Shown here piece by piece: positions 1 to 6,884 of a stretch of DNA of 9,304 nucleotides (position 1 is its first letter; every line of letters begins with the position of its first letter). Made by a program: the position numbers and the translations under genes. Origin of the DNA: Actinomycetota bacterium. Its GTDB lineage: Bacteria; Actinomycetota; Actinomycetes; Nanopelagicales; Nanopelagicaceae. A model generated the notes under the pieces. That model did not search any database and had not been told where the DNA came from. It worked only from the letters and a program-made list of their open reading frames with translations. The DNA is taken from assembly GCA_009700715.1 (NCBI GenBank), contig WLLM01000023.1:1-9304 (forward strand), written 5' to 3'.

Positions 1-1552
1 TGCCAACTTTGCAGCTCCCATTCTGGGCATGACTGTTGCACAAGTTCAAAGTGCGATTTCAGGAACTAAGCGATATTCAATGGTTGCACGCAGCGCGAAG
101 CCAGCTGTTTGGCGCAATCTCAGCGATGCCATTGATACTCACAATGCGGCGCTAACTAAAGAGAATTTTGATAAGCGAATTTTAGGTTTCTTCGCAGAAC
201 GTAACTACATCCGCGAATATCCATCAGGATCATTGGTTTCATCACTCGTCGGATTCGTTCGTCAAGATGGCATCGGCGCTACTGGACTTGAATCAAGTAT
301 GAATTCTCTAATCTCGGGCACAGACGGTCGTTATTCGTATGCACGTGGCTTAGGTGCTGAAATTCCTGGATCACAGAACGAGATTATTTCTGCACAAAAA
401 GGAACCACCGTTCGCTTAACAATCGATCGTGATGTGCAATGGGTTGCCGCAAATGCGATCCAAGAAGCCGTCAGCAAGGCGCGCGCTGTCAGCGGAACTG
501 TAATTGTTATGGATCCTAAAACTGGCCAGATCTTGGCACATGCAACTGCGCCAACCTTCGATCCAAATAACACAAAGAGCGTTTCTCCATCGTTGATGAG
601 AAACCCATCTGTACAAGATGTCTACGAGCCAGGATCTACAGGAAAGATCATGACGCTGGCTGCGGCGCTAGAAGAGAAGAAAATTACTCCTGAAACGGTT
701 TTGACAGTTCCATATTCAATTAAGCGCGGGGGAGATACCTTCCATGACCACGAACGCCATCCAGTTCAGAAGTTAACTACATCAGGAATTCTTGCAGTCT
801 CATCCAATACTGGAACAATAAAAATTGGCGAAATGCTCTCTAACGATACATTGCATGATTACCTATCAAAGTTCGGAATTGGTATCTCCACCGGTTCAGG
901 ACTCCCTGGTGAATCCAAGGGGCTATTTCGCCCAGTGAGTGATTGGTCGGGAACTACAGCTCCAACAGTTGCATTTGGTCAGGGGTACTCACTTACAGCG
1001 ATGCAAGCTACAAGTATTTTCGCGACGATCGCCAATGATGGCGTGCGAGTATCACCAACAGTTATTGCAGGGACCAGCGATCCTTCCGGAAAATTTACGG
1101 CCGCTTCTGCGCGAACAACGCAACGTGTTGTAAGTGCGCAAACAGCACAACAGCTTCGCATCATGATGGAATCCGTTGTATCTGGACAAGGAACGGCGCC
1201 TAGCGCAGCGATTCCTGGCTATCGCGTCGCAGGTAAGACTGGTACAGCGATGCGTTATGACTCAGGTTGTGGTTGCTATAGCGGTTACACCGCATCATTT
1301 ATTGGTTTTGCACCAGCGGATGCTCCAAAGTATGTAATCAGCGTGACTATTCAAGATCCAAAAGGCGCTCACTACGGCGGTTCACTTGCTGGTCCAGTAT
1401 TTAAAAAGGTTATGACCTTTGTTCTGCAATCCGAACACGTTGCACCAACTGGAACGAAAGTTATGCCAGTTGCGCTTACTCAAGCAGAACTTCGTAACAA
1501 GCAGCGCACCGCCGCTGCTACGACCACCCAGGCGAGTTTAAAGAGCAGATAA
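1..1552 (+). CDS. ftsI: FtsI / PBP3-type septal peptidoglycan transpeptidase (5' partial)
   Basis: Class B penicillin-binding protein that cross-links septal peptidoglycan on the outer face of the membrane, as partner of FtsW. The reading frame is open from base 2 (ANFAAPILGMTV...), so the ATG at 29 is internal; the cytoplasmic tail, membrane anchor and start of the dimerisation domain lie outside the window. Of 516 visible residues, about 1-120 are the rest of the PBP dimer domain, with the RxYP-type motif REYPSGSLVSSLVGF and GLESSMN. The transpeptidase domain follows, with all three active-site motifs: SxxK (STGK, catalytic Ser codon 635-637), SxN (SSN, 800-808) and KTG (KTGTA, 1235 onward). 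No PASTA domain follows. The last roughly 40 residues are an Ala/Thr/Gln-rich tail. A Cys-x-Cys lies just after KTG. The stop TAA overlaps the murE ATG by one base. SpoVD-type or elongation PBPs are alternatives, but the place in the dcw cluster favours FtsI. Confidence 0.96.
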   Translation, partial: ANFAAPILGMTVAQVQSAISGTKRYSMVARSAKPAVWRNLSDAIDTHNAALTKENFDKRILGFFAERNYIREYPSGSLVSSLVGFVRQDGIGATGLESSMNSLISGTDGRYSYARGLGAEIPGSQNEIISAQKGTTVRLTIDRDVQWVAANAIQEAVSKARAVSGTVIVMDPKTGQILAHATAPTFDPNNTKSVSPSLMRNPSVQDVYEPGSTGKIMTLAAALEEKKITPETVLTVPYSIKRGGDTFHDHERHPVQKLTTSGILAVSSNTGTIKIGEMLSNDTLHDYLSKFGIGISTGSGLPGESKGLFRPVSDWSGTTAPTVAFGQGYSLTAMQATSIFATIANDGVRVSPTVIAGTSDPSGKFTAASARTTQRVVSAQTAQQLRIMMESVVSGQGTAPSAAIPGYRVAGKTGTAMRYDSGCGCYSGYTASFIGFAPADAPKYVISVTIQDPKGAHYGGSLAGPVFKKVMTFVLQSEHVAPTGTKVMPVALTQAELRNKQRTAAATTTQASLKSR

Positions 1553-3045
1553 TGCGACCATTTAGCCAGAGCGTTTTAAATTTACAGAAAGTTGCTGGCG
1601 CTGCTACGGCATCTGCTGACCTATCTGATTCAGAACTGGCAAGAATTGAAATCACTGGCGTAACACATAGCGATTCAGATGTTGAGCCAGGTGATCTATT
1701 TATCGCCATGCCGGGTGCAAATCGCCACGGCGCAGAGTTTGCGGCAAATGCAATAAGCAAAGGTGCGGTGGCGGTACTTACTGATCAAAAAGGCGCTTCA
1801 CTTGTAAAAGGAGTTCCGGTTCTTGTTGTTAATAATCCAAAGCAAGCCGCCGGGGCAGTCGCGGCGCTCTTCTACAACGAACCAATGCGAGACCTAGCAA
1901 GCGTTGGTATTACCGGTACGAATGGCAAGACAACTGTTACCACTTTGCTTTATCAAATCTTTGAAGCAGCAGGACGTGATTGTGGGCTCATCGGAACCAT
2001 CGAGACTCGAATCGGAAAAGATGCAATAGAAAGCTTGCGCACGACTCCAGAAGCAACTGAACTACAAGCGATCGCCGCCACTATGCGCGAACGCCATATG
2101 CGCCATTTGGTTATGGAAGTTTCCAGTCATGCTGTCTCTCTGCATCGAGTTCAAGGCGCACATTTCTCATATGTAGGTTTCACAAATCTTTCACAGGACC
2201 ATCTAGATTTTCATGGAGATATAGAAAGTTACTTCGCCGCTAAAGCCGCGCTCTTTACCTATAACTACGCCGATAACGCGGTAATTAATATCGATGATAC
2301 ATACGGTGCAAAACTAGCTAATGCTACGGAACTACCGGTTATATCGATATCCCGCAGTAATCCAAAGGCCAGTTGGCATTACACCGAAATCGAAGAAACA
2401 GGTAAACAAGTTCACTTCAAGTTGCGTGGTTCGGGCGGAATACTTATCGAGTCATCCACTCAGCTACGCGGGGGATATAACCTCGATAATCTCTTGATGG
2501 CGATTGCCATCGCTGTCGAATCAGGAGTTGATCCAATTGATGTAGCAGCCGCGGCTCCAAACTTAATTGGCGCAGCAGGGCGAATGGAAGAAGTACGTGT
2601 TGGACAGCCATTTACAGCAGTTGTTGATTATGCGCATACTCCGGATGCGGTAACAAATGTTCTGCAATCAATTCGTGGATTTACAACCGGCAAAGTGATC
2701 GCAGTGTTGGGTTGCGGGGGAGACCGCGATTCCAGCAAACGTCCCGTCATGGGCCAAGCCCTAATCAATGGCGCAGATGTTGCGATCTTTACCAGTGACA
2801 ATCCTCGATCCGAAGATCCAAAAGCGATTTTGAAGCAGATGGTTGGTACTCAAGAGATTTCTGAACCATCTCGCGTGATTGAAGATCGTAAATTGGCGAT
2901 TGAATACGCAATCTCATTGGCAAATCCAACTGATACCGTCGCAATTCTCGGTAAGGGGCACGAAGTCGGCCAGGAAATCGCTGGAAAGAAATCACCATTT
3001 GATGATCGAGTAGTTCTGGCACAAGCGATTGCAGGTGCCAAGTGA
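1552..3045 (+). CDS. murE: UDP-MurNAc-L-Ala-D-Glu:meso-diaminopimelate ligase
   Basis: Cytoplasmic ATP-dependent ligase that adds the third stem-peptide residue to UDP-MurNAc-L-Ala-D-Glu. The 497 residues match the usual length (about 495). The N-terminal UDP-binding domain is about 1-115. The central ATPase domain has the P-loop GITGTNGKTT (119-128), TTPEATEL (164-171), MEVSSHA (188-194) and the lysine expected to be carbamylated (K231 in YFAAKAALF). The C-terminal domain has the amino-acid-selecting motif DNPR (416-419) and GKGHE (467-471). In this family DNPR marks meso-DAP specificity rather than L-Lys, so the peptidoglycan is inferred to be DAP-type. The start ATG at 1552 shares its A with the ftsI stop (TAATG); only a weak AAGAG lies upstream, so translation probably depends on coupling. 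The 3' end overlaps the murF GTG by four bases. Confidence 0.97.
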   Translation: MRPFSQSVLNLQKVAGAATASADLSDSELARIEITGVTHSDSDVEPGDLFIAMPGANRHGAEFAANAISKGAVAVLTDQKGASLVKGVPVLVVNNPKQAAGAVAALFYNEPMRDLASVGITGTNGKTTVTTLLYQIFEAAGRDCGLIGTIETRIGKDAIESLRTTPEATELQAIAATMRERHMRHLVMEVSSHAVSLHRVQGAHFSYVGFTNLSQDHLDFHGDIESYFAAKAALFTYNYADNAVINIDDTYGAKLANATELPVISISRSNPKASWHYTEIEETGKQVHFKLRGSGGILIESSTQLRGGYNLDNLLMAIAIAVESGVDPIDVAAAAPNLIGAAGRMEEVRVGQPFTAVVDYAHTPDAVTNVLQSIRGFTTGKVIAVLGCGGDRDSSKRPVMGQALINGADVAIFTSDNPRSEDPKAILKQMVGTQEISEPSRVIEDRKLAIEYAISLANPTDTVAILGKGHEVGQEIAGKKSPFDDRVVLAQAIAGAK

Positions 3046-4427
3046 TTAATTTGCAGGCATCGCAGATCGCTGAAATCGTAGGCGGAGAACTAATCGGCAG
3101 CGATGTCACAGTTACATCCGCGCCAATCTTTAATTCAAACGAGGCTAAACCAGGTTCAATATTCTTGGCGCTGATTGGCGAGAATTCAGATGGCCATCAA
3201 TATATTGCGGATGCATTTGTTAATGGCTCTGTGTTGGCCTTTACAACTCGCGAAGTTCCTGAGCGTTGTATTGTTGTTGATGATGTCTTGCACGCTCTTA
3301 ATCTTTTAGCTTCCTATGTACGTAATTCACTTCCAGAATTAAAGGTAATAGCCCTAACTGGTTCGCAAGGCAAGACCACGACCAAGGATCTGCTTAACCA
3401 CATTCTTTCGACAGTGGCCCCGACTGTGGCACCAGCGGGAAATTTCAATAACGAACTAGGCGCACCTATAACACTTTTGCAATCTGATTCCCAGACAAAA
3501 TTCTGCATTCTAGAAATGGGTGCGCGCCATATTGGAGATATCGCAGAACTTTGCAAGATGGCGACTCCAGATATCGGAGTAGTACTAAAAGTGGGATCTG
3601 CGCACATTGGCGAATTTGGTTCAGCGCAAGCCGTAGCAAAAGCTAAATCCGAAATGATTTCCTCATTAAGAGATGGCGCAGTTGCCGTACTTGGCCAATA
3701 TGACGATTTCACTAAAGAGATGAAGACTCTTCACAAAGGTAAGACAATAACTTTTGGTGAAACAACTAGCGCTGATGTTCGCGCTACAGATATCGAAATT
3801 CGCGAAGGTCGCCCGCACTTTGACTTGGTAACACCTGCAGGTCGCGCAGCAGTTGGACTGCGTATCGCCGGTATCCACCAAGTCGCTAACGCGCTGGCTG
3901 CCGCAGCAATCGCTACAAATCTTGGTATTTCTATAGACCTGATTGCAGGCGCTCTCTCTACCGCTGAACTTCATAGTAAATGGCGCATGGAGATTCATGA
4001 GCTAGATGGTTTGGTTCTAATAAACGATGCGTATAACGCAAGCCCTGAATCCACCGAAGCGGCGCTTCGGACCTTGGTTTTATTCGCGCAAGAGCGCGGT
4101 GGTCAATCCTGGGCTTTCCTCGGAAAGATGCATGAACTCGGCGCGTCATCACCACAACGCCATGCCAGCCTTGGCACCCTTGCTTCAGAGTTAGGAATCG
4201 ATCACCTGGTTTGTATCAGCGCTGATGAATATGCATCAGAGATCGCTGAGTCGAGTCAGATCGCAGTACATCGTTTTAGAAGTTTTGAAGAGGCAGAAGC
4301 GTTAGTTGATCAGATGAACCAAGGTGATGTACTTCTAGTAAAAGCATCGAGAGCGGAAAAGTTTGAAGTTCTAGCAGATTTAATTGTAAAAAGATGGAGC
4401 GAAAGAATTAATGGGGGAGAGAGTTAA
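3042..4427 (+). CDS. murF: UDP-MurNAc-tripeptide:D-alanyl-D-alanine ligase
   Basis: Last cytoplasmic Mur ligase; it joins D-Ala-D-Ala to UDP-MurNAc-tripeptide to give the UDP-MurNAc-pentapeptide used by MraY. The 461 residues are near the usual length. The N-terminal UMP-binding domain (about 1-95) contains SIFLALIGENSDGHQYI. The ATPase domain has the MurF-type P-loop TGSQGKTTTK (106-115), NFNNELGAP (134-142) and LEMGAR (157-162). The C-terminal part has NDAYNASPES (328-337), GKMHELG (361-367) and KASRAEKFE (434-442). The start is GTG at 3042, inside a GTGA overlap with the murE stop; the N-terminal MINLQASQIAEIVGG aligns with the normal start of the family, and AGGTG four bases upstream is a poor, closely spaced ribosome site. 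The region V183-H188 reads KVGSAH, with Lys where many homologues have Asn. The stop TAA abuts the mraY ATG. Confidence 0.97.
   Translation: MINLQASQIAEIVGGELIGSDVTVTSAPIFNSNEAKPGSIFLALIGENSDGHQYIADAFVNGSVLAFTTREVPERCIVVDDVLHALNLLASYVRNSLPELKVIALTGSQGKTTTKDLLNHILSTVAPTVAPAGNFNNELGAPITLLQSDSQTKFCILEMGARHIGDIAELCKMATPDIGVVLKVGSAHIGEFGSAQAVAKAKSEMISSLRDGAVAVLGQYDDFTKEMKTLHKGKTITFGETTSADVRATDIEIREGRPHFDLVTPAGRAAVGLRIAGIHQVANALAAAAIATNLGISIDLIAGALSTAELHSKWRMEIHELDGLVLINDAYNASPESTEAALRTLVLFAQERGGQSWAFLGKMHELGASSPQRHASLGTLASELGIDHLVCISADEYASEIAESSQIAVHRFRSFEEAEALVDQMNQGDVLLVKASRAEKFEVLADLIVKRWSERINGGES
4413..4419 (+). promoter_or_regulatory. Ribosome binding site of mraY
   Basis: A purine run, GGGGGAG, ends eight bases before the mraY ATG at 4428, within the last codons of murF. 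It is the strongest Shine-Dalgarno match at any gene junction in the window, and it supports ATG 4428 as the start although murF and mraY directly abut. Confidence 0.75.
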
Positions 4428-5486
4428 ATGAGAGAAATTCTGATCGCCGGCGCGATCGCGCTGTTTCTGTCTCTCTTCGGCACCCCTGCCCTTATTCGCG
4501 GTTTAGCGCGTCGCGGCTACGGACAAATAATTCGCGATGATGGCCCATCCTCACATCACACCAAGCGCGGAACGCCAACTATGGGCGGAATCATAATTAT
4601 TTTTGCATCAGCATTTGGATATTTTATTGCGCACGCAATAACCCAAAACGTTGTTAGCACCTCTGCCTTACTCGTCTTAGGACTTATGACCGGACTTGGC
4701 TTTGTCGGATTCTTGGATGATTGGTTGAAAGTTTCGCGCCAGAAATCACTCGGGCTCAATGCCAAGCAGAAAATTATTGGTCAGGTACTCGTTGCCGCCA
4801 CCTTCGCATATTTAGGAATACATTTCCCCGATCGCGATGGGCTAACTCCAATTTCTCAGAACTTATCGACAGTTCGCGATACATCCATCGCTTTAGGTAC
4901 GGTCCTAGTAATCATTTGGGTTGTTTTAATGGTTACTGCCACAAGTAACGGTGTAAACCTCACAGACGGTTTAGATGGCTTAGCAACAGGCGCCGCCGTA
5001 ATGACCTTCATTGCATTTATATTGATTGGCGTTTGGGAGTTTGGCCAAAGCTGCGCAGTTGCACCTGGCGCAAATTGTTATTTAGTTCGAGATCCACTTG
5101 ATCTTGCCGTCCTATCTGCTGCGCTAGCTGGGGCATGTGCTGGATTCCTTTGGTGGAATGCATCTCCTGCAAAGATATTTATGGGGGATACGGGTTCTCT
5201 TGCTCTAGGTGGCGCGCTTGCCGGCATCGCAACTTCACTTCGCATCGAACTTTTATTGATTCCACTTGGCGGACTCTTTGTAATTATTAGCGCTTCGGTG
5301 ATTCTGCAAGTTGCTTACTTCAAAATTTCAGGTGGCAAGCGAATATTTAAAATGGCTCCACTACAACACCACTTCGAACTTATGGGTTGGGGAGAAGTCA
5401 CAATCGTGCTGCGCTTCTGGATTATTGCCGGCCTGTGTGTGGCAGCGGGCTTAGGTCTTTTCTATGCCCAATGGGTAACTAGTTAA
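4428..5486 (+). CDS. mraY: Phospho-N-acetylmuramoyl-pentapeptide-transferase (lipid I synthase)
   Basis: Integral membrane enzyme that transfers phospho-MurNAc-pentapeptide from UDP to undecaprenyl phosphate, making lipid I at the inner face of the membrane. At 352 residues it is close to the usual 320-360. About ten hydrophobic segments can be read (roughly 4-24, 52-72, 78-96, 115-131, 155-172, 184-205, 225-243, 255-270, 275-298, 327-348). Family motifs are in order: GTPTMGG (48-54), FLDDWLK with the Asp pair D97/D98, [10 protein letters not shown] (177-186), [12 protein letters not shown] with the Mg-site Asp D254, and PLQHHFE (311-317). Between segments 6 and 7 a hydrophilic loop carries C209 and C217; by the known MraY topology this loop faces outward. 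ATG 4428 has a strong ribosome site. A GATCGC/GCGATC hairpin lies within codons 5-10. murD follows after 12 bases. Confidence 0.97.
   Translation: MREILIAGAIALFLSLFGTPALIRGLARRGYGQIIRDDGPSSHHTKRGTPTMGGIIIIFASAFGYFIAHAITQNVVSTSALLVLGLMTGLGFVGFLDDWLKVSRQKSLGLNAKQKIIGQVLVAATFAYLGIHFPDRDGLTPISQNLSTVRDTSIALGTVLVIIWVVLMVTATSNGVNLTDGLDGLATGAAVMTFIAFILIGVWEFGQSCAVAPGANCYLVRDPLDLAVLSAALAGACAGFLWWNASPAKIFMGDTGSLALGGALAGIATSLRIELLLIPLGGLFVIISASVILQVAYFKISGGKRIFKMAPLQHHFELMGWGEVTIVLRFWIIAGLCVAAGLGLFYAQWVTS
4442..4457 (+). other. Small inverted repeat in the first codons of mraY
   Basis: The arms GATCGC (4442-4447) and GCGATC (4452-4457) are perfect complements around a CGGC loop. The right arm is also part of a perfect ten-base palindrome, CGCGATCGCG (4451-4460). 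It starts 14 bases after the A of the mraY ATG and lies entirely within coding sequence. Whether the mRNA folds here in the cell is unknown. Confidence 0.45.
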
Positions 5487-5488
5487 GG
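5485..5488 (+). promoter_or_regulatory. Ribosome binding site of murD
   Basis: AAGG overlaps the mraY stop codon (TAA at 5484-5486) and lies ten bases before ATG 5499. It favours that ATG over the out-of-frame ATG at 5492-5494. The 12-base spacer 5487-5498 is the only non-coding sequence in the window. Confidence 0.55.
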
Positions 5489-5498
5489 CAAATGGCCA

Positions 5499-6884
5499 AT
5501 GGCAATTAATTTAACTGGCAGCAATGTACTAATTCTGGGTGCAGGTGTAACTGGTATCGCCGTTGCTAAATCGCTTAGCGTTAAGGGTGCCACAGTTGAT
5601 TTTGCTGATGACCAATTAGATAACGTTGATGGATTTAAGGTTTTAAAGCCAGATCAAGTAACTGTAACGGGCTATGAATTTATAGTTGTTTCACCAGGTT
5701 GGAAAGAAAGTCATCCGCTAATTGCCAAAGCGATGGCAGCAAATATTCGCTTGGTAAATGAGATCGATTTAGCGTGGTCTTTCCGTGCAGAACTAGTGCC
5801 AGGACAGCGTTGGATTGCCCTGACCGGCACGAACGGCAAGACAACTACAGTTGAGATGGCTGCAGCTATGTTGCGCGAAGCCGGCATATCTGCGATTGCC
5901 TGCGGAAATGTTGGCACGACTGTTATCGAAAGCGTCGAAAGCGCAGAAAAATATGAAGTCCTTGTTTTGGAACTATCTTCTTTTCAACTTCATTGGATGC
6001 GCGAAGCCAGTTTCGTAGCAGCCGCAATTTTAAATATTGCGCAGGATCACGTCGATTGGCATGGCACATTCACTGAATATGCACGCGTCAAGGGATCGAT
6101 CTTGGATCGTTCATCAACCGGTCTCTTTAATGCAGGAGATCCTGAAGTAGTAAACCAAGCTGCACATTGGCAAGGGCGAAAAGTCTTCTTCTCTCTTGAT
6201 ACTCCCGCTCCTGGTGAAATAGGTGTTGTCGAGGAGCTAATGGTTGATCGTGCATTCGTAAGCGATCCGCAAGAAGCGGCAATGCTGGCTGAAGTTATCG
6301 ATGTAAAACCGACCGTGCCGCACAACGTTGCAAATGCGTTAGCTGCTGCTGGACTTGTTCGCGCACTTGGCGTTAGCCCCGAAGCGATCAGAAGCGCATT
6401 ACAAAAATTTTCACTTGGCCGCCATCGCATCGAAGAAGTCGCTGTTCATAATGGCGTGACTTGGATTAACGATTCCAAGGCCACCAACCCTCACGCAGCC
6501 GCGGCATCGCTAATGTCTGCCCTCTCATCAATCTGGGTGGCTGGCGGCTTGGCAAAAGGTGCAGAAATGAGCGAGCTAATTACTCGTTGTAAATCTCGAA
6601 TCAAGGCAGCGATATTGATTGGAACCGACCGCGAATTAATCGCCAACGAACTTCGTGGACAAGCGCCCGAAATCGAAATTATTTACATCGATGCGTCGAG
6701 CAGTTACAGAAAAGGCGAGCCAGATAATTCATTGATGGAAGCTGTCGTAAAAGCAGCAGCCGAGAGAGCCAAAGCGGGGGATACGGTTTTGCTCGCTCCC
6801 GCCTGTGCCTCAATGGATCAATTCATCTCCTACTCCGATCGCGGAGATAGGTTCGCTGCTGCCGTAAAGAAAGTAATGCAATGA
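5499..6884 (+). CDS. murD: UDP-MurNAc-L-alanine:D-glutamate ligase
   Basis: Cytoplasmic ATP-dependent ligase that adds D-Glu to UDP-MurNAc-L-Ala. The 461 residues are slightly more than in E. coli MurD (438). The N-terminal Rossmann-like UDP-binding domain has VLILGAGVTGIAVAKSL (10-26) and VVSPGW (63-68). The ATPase domain has the P-loop ALTGTNGKTTT (107-117), CGNVGT (135-140), ELSSFQL (158-164), and K198 in YARVKGS, which falls at the same number as the carbamylated lysine of E. coli MurD. Further on are HNVANALAA (275-283), GRHRIE (307-312) and WINDSKATN (322-330). The C-terminal domain ends with LLAPACASMDQF (431-442) and a RGDRF motif, which form the D-Glu site in the family. It begins 12 bases after mraY and ends in an ATGA overlap with ftsW. 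Confidence 0.97.
   Translation: MAINLTGSNVLILGAGVTGIAVAKSLSVKGATVDFADDQLDNVDGFKVLKPDQVTVTGYEFIVVSPGWKESHPLIAKAMAANIRLVNEIDLAWSFRAELVPGQRWIALTGTNGKTTTVEMAAAMLREAGISAIACGNVGTTVIESVESAEKYEVLVLELSSFQLHWMREASFVAAAILNIAQDHVDWHGTFTEYARVKGSILDRSSTGLFNAGDPEVVNQAAHWQGRKVFFSLDTPAPGEIGVVEELMVDRAFVSDPQEAAMLAEVIDVKPTVPHNVANALAAAGLVRALGVSPEAIRSALQKFSLGRHRIEEVAVHNGVTWINDSKATNPHAAAASLMSALSSIWVAGGLAKGAEMSELITRCKSRIKAAILIGTDRELIANELRGQAPEIEIIYIDASSSYRKGEPDNSLMEAVVKAAAERAKAGDTVLLAPACASMDQFISYSDRGDRFAAAVKKVMQ

Noticed and set aside
29..31. ATG at 29 as the start of ftsI
   Set aside because: The frame is open upstream to base 2 and the codons before it read as FtsI sequence (ANFAAPILG). The protein would also lack its membrane anchor and half of the dimerisation domain.
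701..730. TTGACA at 701-706 as a promoter -35 box
   Set aside because: No TATAAT-like sequence lies 16-18 bases downstream (only TATTCA at six bases), and the site is inside the ftsI transpeptidase domain.
2068..2075. GCGATCGC palindrome (also at 4452-4459) as a HIP1-like repeat
   Set aside because: Only two copies in 9.3 kb, both within coding sequence; too few to call a repeat family.
2789..3109. Antisense open frames, for example on the - strand at 2789-3109, 3314-3712 and 6047-6430
   Set aside because: They lie entirely opposite well-supported mur genes, show no recognisable motifs and no ribosome sites, and are expected shadows.
4363..4392. Possible promoter before mraY (TTGAAG ... TAAAAA, 18-base spacing)
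   Set aside because: Both boxes are weak matches in an A/T-rich coding stretch of murF, and murF and mraY abut, so read-through is the simpler explanation.
6833..6846. Hairpin CTCCG-ATCG-CGGAG near the end of murD as a terminator
   Set aside because: The stem is only five pairs, no T-run follows, it encodes the conserved SDRGDRF region, and ftsW begins 35 bases later in an overlap.
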